Below are positions 11,369-22,290 of a DNA stretch of 64,000 bases, in pieces. Location of the stretch: the NCBI GenBank assembly GCA_015345905.1, contig JADDTR010000019.1, positions 124,001 through 188,000 of the forward strand, in the 5' to 3' direction. The notes under the pieces were generated by a model. It made no database searches. It worked only from the letters and a program-made list of their open reading frames with translations, and was not told the DNA's origin. Position numbers and translations under genes: made by a program. Within the stretch, counting starts at the first letter, position 1. Each line of letters begins with the position of its first letter. This DNA is from Aotearoamyces nothofagi. Its lineage: Eukaryota > Ascomycota > Leotiomycetes > Leotiales > Tympanidaceae.

Positions 11369-11809
11369 AGTGTTTGTTTATTGCAATTATAAACGAATAC
11401 AAGAGAGATGGAATGTAGGCACGTGTCTAAGTGAATGAATTGCTGGAGAGAAAATGATTCATTCTGGAATAGATGTACAAGTATATGAGACTAGAGTCAG
11501 GTATGTCTACCCAGATTCGAGTGGCCGCCAGTCGCCGAAATCGGGATGAAGGACCGCGCCGTAAAGCAGGGGTTCCGGGGCTCATTAAATATATACCTTC
11601 AATATTTTAGTTGAGGTGGAACATTCACACAATGACTAGTAGGAACTGCAACCCTGTAGTATAGTAATATTCACAGAGAACTCAATTCAGATTTGAATAT
11701 GTATCCCCAGCGCCTCGAGAATGATGTATGTGAACCACGCATGCTATGCTTTTTATCACAACCCACATGCGTCCACATATCAAAACATAGCGAAAATGAT
11801 GCCGAGTTA
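11369..11809. other. Intergenic region between SDR start and AP-2 alpha stop
   Basis: The region holds the SDR promoter and the AP-2 alpha 3' UTR, both minus strand. A CACGTG core lies near 11420. No gene is seen; the two short open frames at 11693-11978 are on the strand opposite the last AP-2 exon. Confidence 0.5.
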
Positions 11810-14800
11810 TTACTCAACAAGTACGCTAGAAAATGCATCCGAGATTTCCATCCGGGTCGGTGGCTCGAAGCGCTCAGGGACGGTGCTCACTCCCTGTGCC
11901 AACCGCTCTTCCATCAGCTTCATGAGAACAAGTGGTACAGAATCATCTGTTGCACGAATTGTAACGCGTAACATCTAGATATTAAGTCATTAGCAGAGCT
12001 ATGAGTCAAAAGTGGAGGTACACACCTGCGTGTCGTAATTGGGTTCCAGCCGCAAGAGACATCCGAACTTTCCACTCTCACTTGTGTGCAACACACTTGC
12101 ACCGACGAAGTTCTTCCTGTTGGGATCAACACCGTCCAGTATACCCCACTTGAAACCTTCCACCGTCTTCCTGACAAAGTCGCTAGTAAGCTGTCTGCCA
12201 CCGTCCCTGCCGCCCTTTACACCGAACACGCGCTGTGCTTCTCTTGGTGCGCCGCCAATCTGCTTCCATCGCTTGAAGAAATCCTCTGAGGACAGTTCTG
12301 CAGGGTCCATAAATTTGTGAACAGTGAGAGGGATTGCAAGGGTAAGAGCCTGTAGTGCTCCCGCAAGGTAGCTGATTCGGACTGTAGGAGGTTTAGAGAA
12401 TACCGATTTAGCTTCGAACATTATCATCTGTTGGCTTTGGGCCCCTTCGGCAATGGTACTTTCCGGAAGACCCTTTACATCGTATGTTAAACGAGCCTTC
12501 TCATCAGCAGCAAGATCTAGAGTGGTTGTGAAGCTGGTGATAGGTACAGGCGCCTTGTTGGAGAAGTAGAGTATGATGCAAGCCATTTGCCCACGGTATT
12601 CTGACCGTACTCCCACTTGGATTTGTCCATCTTCATAGAGTACTCCTTCAGGTCTAACAAGAAGTCGGTTATATCCGGCTTCCCATCCAGGGGAAAGATG
12701 CGCGGCGCTGGCAAGATTTGGAGCCTTTAGAGATTTTGGCTCAGGTTCACCAGTATTGTTCATGTCAAGGCCAGCTAAGTCGGTTGCACTCCGTGTTACA
12801 TGGCCATTAGTAACATTTGCGGATGTACCATTTGTGCCATTAGTCGTGGTACCGGCTACAGCGACTTGATTGCTAAACGCCCGCTTTAGACCTGGATTCC
12901 TGGCCAAGTTGAACTCCTTCTGATCCGCATTCGCATCTTTACCACCAACTACCCAGGTCCGCTTGTCGCTCGTTCCAGCATGCTTTTGATGTAGCCGTGA
13001 AAGAAGAGCTGACTGCCGTTCAGGAAATGGAGGCATCTCGTCACAGACGGTACGAAGCAGATCATCTGTAGGCAGGCTTGCAAGGGCAAGATATTCGCAA
13101 GCGCGTTGCTGAAGCTCTGAATCGAGCGTGTGGCTGTATGCACGGAAGACTTGCAGTAGCTGAGGCTTAATCTCGGGGAAAAGATTGACGAACTTGATGA
13201 AGCATGACAGTATGATTGCTCTTGTGCTGGAGGAGCATCCCTGAAGCTTTCCTTGTAATGCAAGGAATTGCTCAATCGGACTGCAGCCTCTATCTTCCGC
13301 AATGAGATGGCCAAATTCGCCCAGGATATAGCCACCAATCTTGACTAGAGTCTCATGGCAGTGCTCGGCCTTGACGTACTGGAGTGTGTTCTGTGAAGCA
13401 TATACCTGGAGTTCCTCGTTGTTGGTAACGATCTGAATCACTCGATGCCACACCTCATCGCTGACATGATCACCAGCCATAGCGATCAGTCGTAGCGATA
13501 TATCTACATACCACTGAACGTCTGTTGCGTACTTCTCTGTTAAAATGGCAATCTTAAGAACCATCTCCTCTCGAATTGCAAAATCCGCGTTCTGAAGATA
13601 CTTGAGAAGTTCGCCCACAATAGGCTGAGCATTGCTTGAGTCGCACATGCTGTATAGAAGGTCGAGTCCTTTCCGCCGAACACTAATATCTCTGTCCTTC
13701 AGTGAACCGATAATTATGTCCTGGTGTTGCTTTATGGGGTCTAGAGTTTCTGCTCTTGCTGCCAAGTGCGTCATAGCCTCCAGTCCTAGATATCGTACAT
13801 TCGTCTCACGTGATTGTATAAATCTCCCAAGCCTTAAAGAAATTTGCTTCATAAGCGCTTGCTCAGTGTCGAGATGGATAACAAGGTTGATGGCTTCGAA
13901 GAGAACAGCATTCTGTGCATTATTTTGCTGAACATTTTTGGGCATTTCCATTGCGAGGTTAAGGATCTTTTGTAAAGATTCTCGAATGAGTTCTCGGACA
14001 TGCGTATCCTCTGCAGACTCCATGTTAGCATAGCACTAGCTTGAGCGTTTCAAGTTCTGCAATCATAAAATTGACGTACCGGAAGGTGGAAAGTATTGCA
14101 GCAGCCTCAACATCTTCACCTGTATCCACGGACACGGCACTTTGTAATAGAGGTAGTCAGGCGAGTATTCTCCATCAACCAATATCCTCTTCATTCTCGA
14201 TGCTGCCTTAACGTATGCGCCCTTGTATTGCACGGGGTTGTCCTGTGCGAGGGCCATAACGAGAGATGTCACGGAGAGCGCAACTCCCATATCCGCGTCA
14301 TCCATCAAAGAAATAATTCGCTCTGCCCATTGAGGTTGGACAATGTCTGGGTGCTTGCGGTACAATCGAAGGAGGGTCAGAGCAGCCTTCTTCTTAACAA
14401 AAGACTTGGATGCTGGTGAAATGAGAAGCGTATGAACATCGCCGCTCAATGCCTCTCCCATCTCTCTTCCACCCACATTGGCAATCGCATGTAGAGCCAA
14501 GCAGTTGTTCAGCTCATTGTGATCTAATAAGTCCTTCCTTATGCTATTGACAACCAAATGTAACAGTTCGTGTTGTTCATGGAGAAAGAGGGTCATAGCT
14601 AGATAACCTATCTGCTTTTCCGAGTATTTGTTCGCAGAGATAAGGTTAACTGCCTCCAAATGACCAAAATCGACATTCCAGCCGAGAATGTATATGTAGA
14701 GGAGTTTGCAGACGTATTTCTTCTTATGGTAACCGCTGAGACTCCCATCCTTAAATTTCTGCCGTATATTCGCCAACTCTTTGTTGATCCTCTTCTCTTC

Positions 14801-14917
14801 CAATTCTCGAGCTCTGGCGTTTCTCAAATCCGCGATGAACTGTACTAATCCTCTCATGTTCGAACTACTACCGCTTCCTCCTCGACCGAGGAACCCGGCT
14901 GCCGCCGAGGACGCCAT
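11810..14917 (-). CDS. apl3: AP-2 adaptor complex subunit alpha
   Basis: Three exons (14080-14917, 12026-14010, 11810-11974) encode 995 residues, matching the roughly 950-1000 of alpha-adaptins. AP-2 links clathrin, cargo and PI(4,5)P2 at the plasma membrane. The N-terminal trunk starts MRGLVQFIADLRNARARELE and has the adaptin HEAT-repeat blocks KYVCKLLYIYILGWNVDFGH, EKQIGYLAMTLFLHEQHELL and CPWIQVKMLRLLQYFPPS. A low-complexity hinge rich in Asn, Gly and Thr (around 12780-12860) precedes the ear, which includes GVLYEDGQIQVGVRSEYRG and the platform part with FFKRWKQIGG. The last exon adds MLRVTIRATDDSVPLVLMKL and ends SSVLVE. Intron 1 (69 bp) uses the last of several nearby AG acceptors, which alone keeps the frame (PPSEDTHVREL). 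The trunk and ear make this alpha rather than gamma adaptin. Confidence 0.93.
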
Positions 14918-15364
14918 AACGGCTGTCCTTCTTCTGAACTTCCTATATCTTTGATCTCTGTTGGAGGAGAAGGCTTAGGACTTTTATGATCCACGACCTC
15001 TCCACTGCCGTTCTCGTCGATAGAGAACGTACGCGAAATTATGTGGAGGATCCAAAAAGGGGGATAGCGGGATGCTTAACGTTTAAGCATTCGGAACCGC
15101 GCTAGAATATATCCGCTGTGCGTTGCTAGTATCGTTCTAAAGCGCGGTTATAGCTGAATTGAACTTCTGGTCGCAATTTTGACAGCGAAGGCTGTAGTTG
15201 AGAGCATAACCTTAACAAATGCGCCCTCCACTTTCCAGACATGCAGCTAACGGTCGCGAAGGCGTTCGCGAAGGAATTTACGCCTTATATACAAGGCCGG
15301 AACCCTTTAACAAGACAACAAAGACGCACATCTGAAGCGACAACGTTTCCTTGAAGACCACCTC
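14918..15364. promoter_or_regulatory. Divergent promoter region of AP-2 alpha and YggS-family gene
   Basis: This 447 bp gap lies between two divergent start codons. It contains an inverted repeat (ATGCTTAA, 3 nt, TTAAGCAT) at 15072-15090 and two tandem copies of a TCGCGAAGG-like word at 15253-15275. No coding sequence is seen. Confidence 0.55.
15072..15090. repeat. Short perfect inverted repeat in divergent promoter
   Basis: The arms ATGCTTAA and TTAAGCAT are exact reverse complements around a 3 nt spacer (CGT). The size and symmetry fit a dimeric transcription-factor site more than a terminator. No factor can be assigned. Confidence 0.45.
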
Positions 15365-16390
<1,026 letters not shown>

Positions 16391-16511
16391 ACGTGGGCAT
16401 CATAATAAATTAAGCTCGAGAATTACTTGAAAAGTGACCAATGTGTACTATTATATAATTGGACAGTTGGCAGCAAAAGTATAAATTTAGAGTTCCTGTA
16501 ATGCTAGTAGA

Positions 16512-17508
16512 CTAACAAATATTCTCGATAACCAGCTTCTCGCCGCTGGGGGGGCCCAAATCCACCTTCAGTATTCTCCCGAACAACTCCAGCAGGATCT
16601 CAAAACAGATCTTTGAAACCGCCGGATCATATCTTCCTTTGCTCAATTCATCTCTAATGAAGGCATGCTGCGCCCACGCAACCTCATACCAGCTGAACAC
16701 AACTCCGTTCTCCCTGAGCGTCTTCCGGATTTTGTCTCTCCCTTCAGGTGGCACATGATTATCCAAGACTCCATGGATTAAAGCCAGCTCTCCCTTAATT
16801 TCAGATGCTCTGGCAAGAGAGTCATCTGGTTGCGGGGAGCCTAGAGTGGCAGTGTGCAAGTCTGTGGCGAAATAAGTCACCGCTGCCAGGACACGAGGGT
16901 CGAGAGCGCTTCGGTAGGCAAGGTGGCCGCCCAGACACATGCCTGTAGCTCCAATCCTACCAGTACATGTTGGAAGGGAAATCAGGGTGTCAATGGCCAG
17001 CTTTGAGTCTTCGTCATAGCCTGCGAGGGTCTTCTTGACTTTCCATTCGTTCCCTGCGTCGGTGCCGGGCACGTCGTAAGCAAGAGGTTCCGGGCCCGTG
17101 AACTCATGATACGTAGAAGGGGCTGCAACAATGTAGCCTTGCCCAGCAATTTGACGGGCAAAGCGAGCTACCGGCCCAGTGACTATGGTAGTGTTAGTGG
17201 CAGAGCACGTGGAGGTGAAGCTACCCCCCGCCAACACGTCGCGCAAGCGGTTACCTTGATAGATCTCGCTGAAGATTAGGACTCCCGGAAAGCGACTATC
17301 GTGATATTCTTAGCCAACAGCTATACCTGTCGTCACCCTCAGGTTACATACGCTTTCGGATAACCCGGGATAGTAGGATGGAAGAGAAATATGCCTGGCG
17401 GAATAAATCAATTGGCTCTTCAGCTAAGGTGGGATGATGATTACGCATTGATCCCTCTTGACCTCCAGCTTTTGTGGGGACATCTTTGTAGGTTTCTTCA
17501 ATCAACAT
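16512..17508 (-). CDS. Dienelactone hydrolase family protein
   Basis: Four exons (17445-17508, 17352-17394, 17255-17295, 16512-17182) encode 272 residues. Dienelactone hydrolases are cytosolic alpha/beta hydrolases with a Cys-His-Asp triad that open lactone rings of aromatic breakdown; many fungal members have unknown substrates. The nucleophile Cys sits in GATGMCLGGHLAYRSA, the Asp in LIHGVLDNHVP and the His in AWAQHAFIRDE. The N-terminal part MRIFLFHPTIPGYPKARFPG and VLIFSEIYQVTGPVARFARQ is rebuilt from three tiny exons whose phases all match. The length equals the family norm. It ends head-to-tail against the YggS gene (121 bp between stops) and shares its upstream region with hsp70. Confidence 0.9.
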
Positions 17509-18126
17509 GATGGCACAGTCGAATTCTTGAGGGTCCTGAAGGTACGAGAGAAGGGCCTGTGGGCTGAGAGAAAGTTGTTGTCAATAATCTCAGTTGTCGT
17601 GCAGAAAGAGAAGGATCGTAGCCTCAGGTTTGCAGGTCGAGCAAGCTGTTGATGGCCAACAATCGATGGAGACCGAAAGACATGATACGACATGCACAGG
17701 AAGCGACAGGGGAGCAGGGGAGGATGGCGGCCTCAGGCTGAGGAGTGGAGAAAGCTGTTGTCATGATGCGACGAGAACGACGAGCAAGAGGACCTAACGG
17801 CCGAGCGCAGCCTGGGGGCCTCAGGTTTTAGTTGATTTAAGGAGGGGCAACACGCAGCGATAAGGGGTTGCCCGTAGAGATTATCGCTTCATGATGGCCC
17901 CACCAGCATTCGACGTCATGTTCACAGTTTTTCCACCTCGCAAGACAGTGAGCTAGATTAAGCTGTAAAAGTCGATTATTAGGGCAAATCGCAGGTGTAA
18001 ATTGATGAAATAACGTTGGCCAGTACTCTGTTGGGCACTGCACATACCGCCCTCTTGCAGCAAACAACGTGAACTCTGGAGACCATTCTATCTGCTTCGC
18101 TTAATTTCCAGTTCTGTCTGCGACGG

Positions 18127-18134
18127 GAATTTTC
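18127..18134. promoter_or_regulatory. Heat-shock element half-pair (GAAnnTTC)
   Basis: The sequence GAATTTTC is an exact GAA-nn-TTC inverted pair, about 300 bp upstream of the hsp70 start. Hsf1 trimers bind arrays of nGAAn. The pair alone is short and could occur by chance, but a second one lies about 110 bp closer to the gene. Confidence 0.45.
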
Positions 18135-18240
18135 TCCCACATTCTTGCACCTTCTCACCTATTCTCGAATTCACTCGCTTCGTCTAGCGACCAACTAGTG
18201 CCGCTATAGGCTAAGCGGACGTAATCGATAGACAGCGATA

Positions 18241-18248
18241 GAAGATTC
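18241..18248. promoter_or_regulatory. Heat-shock element with degenerate third unit
   Basis: GAAGATTC is an exact GAA-nn-TTC pair. It is followed at the right spacing by GGGAA, a near match to a third GAA unit. It lies about 190 bp before the hsp70 start codon, a usual distance for Hsf1 sites. Confidence 0.5.
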
Positions 18249-18434
18249 CAGGGAAAGTGCGGTCCACATATGTCGAATTGATATACCCGTCCCCTTCTTC
18301 CTCTCTCACCTCTTTCTTCTTCATTCACATTCACATTTAAAAACTACAGACGAGCCTTCCCGAGCTTCAACACATCACGAAGCAAAACACAATACACACT
18401 ACCCCTCATAACTACATTCACATAATCTATCACC

Positions 18435-20777
18435 ATGGGTCCAGCGTATGTTCCCTCCCCACCGCCCTCTTCCCGTCCAAACACCCACTTACATGATTAT
18501 AGCATTGGAATCGATTTAGGTACCACCTACTCTTGTGTGGGTATCTACAGAGATGATAGAATTGAAATCATTGCCAACGATCAGGGTAACCGAACAACCC
18601 CATCGTTCGTTGCTTTCACCGATACCGAGCGTCTGATTGGTGATGCCGCAAAGAACCAAGTTGCCATGAACCCTGCAAACACAGTCTTCGATGCGAAGCG
18701 ACTGATCGGTCGCAAGTTCGCCGATGCTGAGGTTCAGGCTGACATGAAGCATTTCCCTTTCAAGATCATCGACAAAGGTGGAAAGCCTGTTGTCGAGGTC
18801 GAGTTCAAGGGTGAAATAAAGCAATTCACACCCGAGGAAATCTCCTCCATGATCTTAGTCAAGATGCGTGAGACGGCCGAGGCATACCTTGGTGGAACTG
18901 TCAACAACGCTGTCGTTACTGTGCCAGCTTACTTCAACGACTCCCAACGTCAGGCCACCAAGGATGCTGGTCTGATTGCCGGTCTCAATGTTCTCAGAAT
19001 TATTAACGAGCCTACCGCCGCCGCCATCGCCTACGGTCTCGATAAGAAGGTCGAGGGTGAGCGAAATGTTCTCATCTTCGATCTTGGAGGAGGAACTTTC
19101 GATGTCTCTCTTCTTACCATTGAGGAGGGTATCTTCGAGGTCAAGTCCACTGCCGGTGACACTCACTTGGGTGGTGAGGATTTCGACAACCGTCTCGTCA
19201 ACCACTTCGTCAACGAGTTCAAGAGAAAGCACAAGAAGGATCTCTCAACGAACGCCCGTGCTCTGCGTCGTCTCCGTACTGCTTGCGAGCGAGCCAAGCG
19301 TACTCTCTCCTCCTCCGCCCAGACCTCTATTGAGATCGACTCTCTCTTCGAGGGTATCGACTTCTACACCTCAATCACCCGTGCTCGTTTCGAAGAGTTG
19401 TGCCAGGATCTTTTCCGCTCAACCACCACCCCTGTCGACCGTGTCCTTGCTGACGCCAAGATCGACAAGTCCAAGGTTCACGAGATTGTCCTCGTCGGAG
19501 GTTCCACTCGTATTCCAAGAATCCAAAAGCTCATTACCGACTACTTCAACGGCAAGGAGCCCAACAAGTCAATCAACCCAGATGAGGCTGTTGCCTACGG
19601 TGCTGCTGTCCAGGCCGCCATTCTCTCGGGTGATACTTCATCCAAGTCGACCAACGAGATCCTGTTGCTCGATGTCGCGCCATTGTCTCTCGGTATCGAG
19701 ACTGCAGGTGGTATCATGACCCCTCTAATCAACCGAAACACCACCATTCCAACGAAGAAGTCAGAGGTCTTCTCCACCTTCTCTGACAACCAGCCAGGTG
19801 TTCTTATCCAAGTTTTCGAGGGTGAGCGTAAGCGCACTAAGGTACGTAGTTTAAACTTTACTTGATTCATTCTTTCCTTCTGTACGTGGGTGATGGGTAG
19901 GAGGGCGTCCTTGCCTTGGGCAGTGTCCAAGGTGCCTGCCGCACCCTCCTTCATCACACTGGACCATGTCGTCTCAGTGTCGTGGGCCGCCCTCACCACC
20001 CGCACCCACAGGAACCCTCTTTACTCACATATTCCCTTCCTTTCTTGGACAAACGTCACAAGACGTCCAAAGGTCACATCAACAAAGTGGCCTCGAGCTC
20101 CGGCTCGACCTAATTTCTGTCTGCTGCGATTTCTTGGATTATTACTATCTCTCGAGTATTAACTAACTTATTATAAGGATAACAACCTTCTCGGAAAGTT
20201 TGAGCTCACTGGTATCCCACCTGCGCCCCGCGGTGTTCCTCAAATTGAGGTCACCTTCGATATTGATGCCAACGGTATCATGAACGTCTCTGCTCTTGAG
20301 AAGGGGACCGGCAAGACCAACAAGATTGTCATTACCAACGACAAGGGCCGTCTGTCAAAGGAGGATATTGAGCGTATGTTGTCCGAGGCCGAGAAGTACA
20401 AGGCTGAGGATGAGGAGGAGGCCGGACGTATCGGTGCCAAGAACGCCCTCGAGTCATATGCATACTCACTCAAGAACACCCTCGCTGACCCCAAGGTCGA
20501 CGAGAAGCTTGATGCTGATGACAAGGAGAAGTTGAAGGCTGAGATTGACAAAACCGTCGCATGGTTAGATGAGAGCCAGCAGGCTACCAAGGAGGAATAT
20601 GAGGAGCACCAGAAGGAGTTGGAGGCAGTTGCCAACCCCATCATGATGAAATTCTACGGTGCTGCTGGTGAGGGTGCTCCAGGTGGCGTTCCAGGTGGAG
20701 CTCCTGGTGGATTCCCAGGCGCAGCCGGCGCTGGTGCCGCCCACGATGATGGCCCAACCGTCGAGGAGGTCGATTAA
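18435..20777 (+). CDS. hsp70: Cytosolic Hsp70 chaperone (SSA type)
   Basis: Three exons (18435-18445, 18503-19841, 20178-20777) encode 649 residues. Hsp70 binds exposed hydrophobic peptides in an ATP-driven cycle with J-proteins and nucleotide exchange factors. The ATPase domain has [55 protein letters not shown] and [12 protein letters not shown]. The substrate domain follows with SLGIETAGG and the helical lid, then a [14 protein letters not shown] tail and the cytosolic EEVD terminus that docks TPR co-chaperones. The absence of a signal peptide and HDEL excludes the ER form. Exon 1 is only 11 nt. The second intron is 336 bp, long for this region. Heat-shock elements lie upstream. Codon use is strongly biased to C-ending codons in the main exon, as expected for a highly expressed gene. 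Confidence 0.97.
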
Positions 20778-21178
20778 GAGGTTCATTAATCTTTGGTTGG
20801 TCTCTTTGCATAGGATGGCATTGTATTTTGATCGATAGCCGATCTATGATGCCGGATAGGGTTTCTTTCACGATTGCTTCTAATGGCTAGACTTTTGCGG
20901 TTTTGCGTTTCATATCAATGACGACACGTGGGAAAAAGCTGGTGTTTCTGCACTGCATGAATGTAATTTACTAGTTCAGGTTCAACTGCTCAAGAGCAGT
21001 TTATGAATAAAGTCGTATAATTTCAAATTTGTGTTTTTACATTGTGACTTGAGTAACTGATTTTTCTTCAAATCCGTCAATGGGTGTCTGTAGCTATCTA
21101 ACTCCTTGCAATGCTTCAACTTAAATATCACTAACTAATGTTGTAGCCCTTTCATTTAATCTTCCCATGTGAAGCTCT
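20778..21178. other. Convergent intergenic region, hsp70 and Emi1-like gene
   Basis: This region holds the 3' UTRs of two converging genes. It is AT-rich around 20940-21060. No gene or repeat is seen. Confidence 0.5.
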
Positions 21179-21966
21179 TCATGTCGTGCCCGCAACTCGT
21201 CCTTCTCTTCGCATCCTTTCTCGTCTGTTCCATTCCTGATCGCTCCCGGCCACCTCCTCTGTTGGCTCACTAAATGCTCCCCCCCACTCCAGTCTTTTCT
21301 CTCTAGATTCCCATACATCTTCACTACTGGGGCCGACCTTATACTTCAGCGACCTCTTTTTATAGTGGTCCCGGATCATGGCTAGATTGTTCGTAAGCTT
21401 CTATCTTCAAATGATTCGGAAATGCTCCAATAGGTTTTGCACGGCACCTGCACAATCAAAAAGAAATGAGTGGACTGCCAAGACATACCAGCTCTCGTAT
21501 CATCCGGATAACCCTTCACCCTCATACAGAACCAGAAACTGTTCCAATGTTGACTACAGCTCTTCATCCCTCCATATCGATACAAATTGTTGAACTGGCC
21601 GCCCATACTCTGGCAATAGAATGCCGCATCAAACGCCTCTCTGCATGACATTTCGGTTGGCAGGAGTTCCTCCTCAAGTGTGAGATTCGACGGTCTTGAG
21701 GAGTGTGTCGGAGGAGGTTGTGGAACGCGATTGTATTTTGTGCTGCTGGGACGGACGTCTGCTTCGAGTTCTCTGAGGAAACTAGCTAGTTCTTGATCTG
21801 CGAGCTCATCGCGAGTGAGCTGGGGTTTGGGGTCCTCAGGGAAGGTATCTGATGGTGCCAAGGGCGTAGACTGTGTGCTCTGTGAAGATGGCGTTGGGTT
21901 AGGATTGGGAGATGGGGGTCGCACCCCGTCTGTCGGAGGAGCTGAAGAGCTCCAGAGCCAACCCAT
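21179..21966 (-). CDS. Emi1-like twin CX9C protein (DUF3128)
   Basis: Two exons (21489-21966 and 21179-21381) encode 226 residues. The family is named for yeast Emi1, needed for early meiotic gene induction and mitochondrial function. The core has two CX9C motifs, CREAFDAAFYC and CSQHWNSFWFC, separated by an 18-residue stretch (SMGGQFNNLYRYGG region). Such pairs usually form disulphides through Mia40 in the mitochondrial intermembrane space; that location is inferred. The first 110 residues are Pro/Ser/Thr-rich. After the intron come MIRDHYKKRSLKYKVGPSSE and a charged tail. The intron (107 bp) is fixed by phase: DDTRA joins AMIRDHYKK. It diverges from yme2, another mitochondrial gene. Confidence 0.85.
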
Positions 21967-22290
21967 ATTTTACAATTAAAGCCTCAAAAGTCCAACTCCT
22001 GTCAAACACACTGTTGATATCGCTAAGAGCCTCGAGCGTGCGTGAGGCTGAAGCCTTTCGGAAGTTCTCGCGGAGCGATCTTTTCACGTGATCAGGCACA
22101 CCTTGGAGTCTCAGCCTTATGACCTCATTGGCGACCTTAGCAGTATAGTGTGTTGAGTCCAAGGTAGCTGACACAGCTGTTTATAGCTTCAACTGCAGCC
22201 AACTCTTCTCTATACGAAATCTTTCAAGTAGCTATGCCCACACGATAGACTCCGTTGCACCAGGTTCGCGTTCTTGCGACAATCATCAAA
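21967..22290. promoter_or_regulatory. Divergent promoter of Emi1-like gene and yme2
   Basis: This 324 bp gap separates two divergent genes with likely mitochondrial products. It contains the palindrome TCACGTGA at 22084-22091, the binding core of Cbf1-type bHLH factors. A minus-strand open frame (22174 to 21899) overlaps the Emi1-like start in another frame and could be an upstream ORF. Confidence 0.5.
22084..22091. promoter_or_regulatory. TCACGTGA palindrome
   Basis: A perfect 8-bp palindrome with an E-box core lies between two divergent mitochondrial-protein genes. Cbf1-like factors prefer RTCACRTG. The role is inferred from position only. Confidence 0.35.

Larger units (their letters stand above)
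17509..18434. promoter_or_regulatory. Upstream region of hsp70 and dienelactone hydrolase
   Basis: This 926 bp divergent gap contains two inverted heat-shock elements near 18127 and 18241 and a pyrimidine-rich leader at about 18294-18340, typical before highly expressed fungal genes. The start context of hsp70 (CACCATGG) is strong. Small open frames at 17594-17797 and 17837-18067 have no family support. Confidence 0.6.

Noticed and set aside
18516-19719. Several long frames antisense or out of frame in hsp70
   Set aside because: They result from strong codon bias in a highly expressed gene and carry no family signal.
19890-20162. Frame inside hsp70 intron 2 as an alternative exon
   Set aside because: Including it would break the conserved lid region between TKD and NNLLGKF; kept only as a note about intron length.
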